NCBI GenBank assembly: GCA_023407575.1
Contig: JAEYLX010000009.1
Coordinates: 1 to 13,489 of the forward strand
DNA: 13,489 nucleotides
Source of the DNA: Bacillota bacterium
Lineage (GTDB): Bacteria > Bacillota > Clostridia > Lachnospirales > Lachnospiraceae
Direction: 5' to 3'
Shown here: positions 13,481 to 13,489 of the stretch, piece after piece
Numbering within the stretch: the stretch's first letter is position 1
Layout: the number at the start of each line of letters is the position of its first letter
Notes under the pieces: generated by a model
The model's input: only the letters and a program-made list of their open reading frames with translations
The model's database searches: none
What the model was told of the DNA's origin: nothing
Made by a program: the position numbers and the translations under genes

Positions 13481-13489
13481 TATCGATTA

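Noticed and set aside
1..13489. CRISPR array, transposon, phage attachment site, tRNA or rRNA
   Set aside because: No regular direct repeats, transposase-like frames, integrase or RNA gene signatures were seen by eye.

Overview
The window is a catabolic gene cluster from a Gram-negative bacterium that uses sigma-54. It contains a lipoate-dependent 2-oxoacid/acetoin dehydrogenase complex, its lipoate ligase and E3, a TRAP transporter, and one sigma-54 activator. The periplasmic TRAP solute-binding protein, the GG-N10-GC promoters and a base composition near 50% G+C would suit a Desulfovibrionaceae-like member of the former Deltaproteobacteria (Desulfovibrio/Bilophila type). This placement is an inference from gene content only. 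I see no tRNA, rRNA, CRISPR array, insertion sequence or phage gene.

Layout. Left block, minus strand (about 4343 down to 1): lipoate-protein ligase (lplA), an MBL-fold hydrolase overlapping it by 8 bp, dihydrolipoyl dehydrogenase (lpd), a short-chain dehydrogenase (SDR), and the first codons of a further gene cut by the window edge. Divergent from it, plus strand (4711-8247): E1-alpha, E1-beta and E2 (acoA, acoB, acoC). A 510-bp gap without a recognisable gene (8248-8757) ends in a two-way terminator. Right block, minus strand: a TRAP transporter (dctP-dctQ-dctM; 11636 down to 8758), and upstream of it a PAS-AAA+-Fis type sigma-54 activator (13380-11974).

Control. Three promoters with the -24/-12 architecture GG-N10-GC are visible, one each before acoABC, lplA and dctP. 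A dyad with the form TGT-N12-ACA recurs five times: once in the lplA/acoA divergent region, three times before dctP, and once before the regulator gene, where it overlaps the -35 box of a sigma-70-like promoter. The simplest reading is that the regulator binds this dyad, activates all three sigma-54 promoters and represses itself.

How the genes could work together (inference). TRAP imports a small, probably acidic, substrate. The SDR oxidises a hydroxyl group to a ketone. The E1/E2/E3 complex cleaves the resulting 2-oxo or acetoin-type compound to an acyl-CoA and NADH. LplA supplies the lipoyl cofactor of E2. The MBL protein could hydrolyse a lactone, ester or amide. The true substrate cannot be read from the sequence. 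Acetoin or 2,3-butanediol is the obvious family precedent, but a TRAP carrier and an SDR also fit a hydroxy-acid route.
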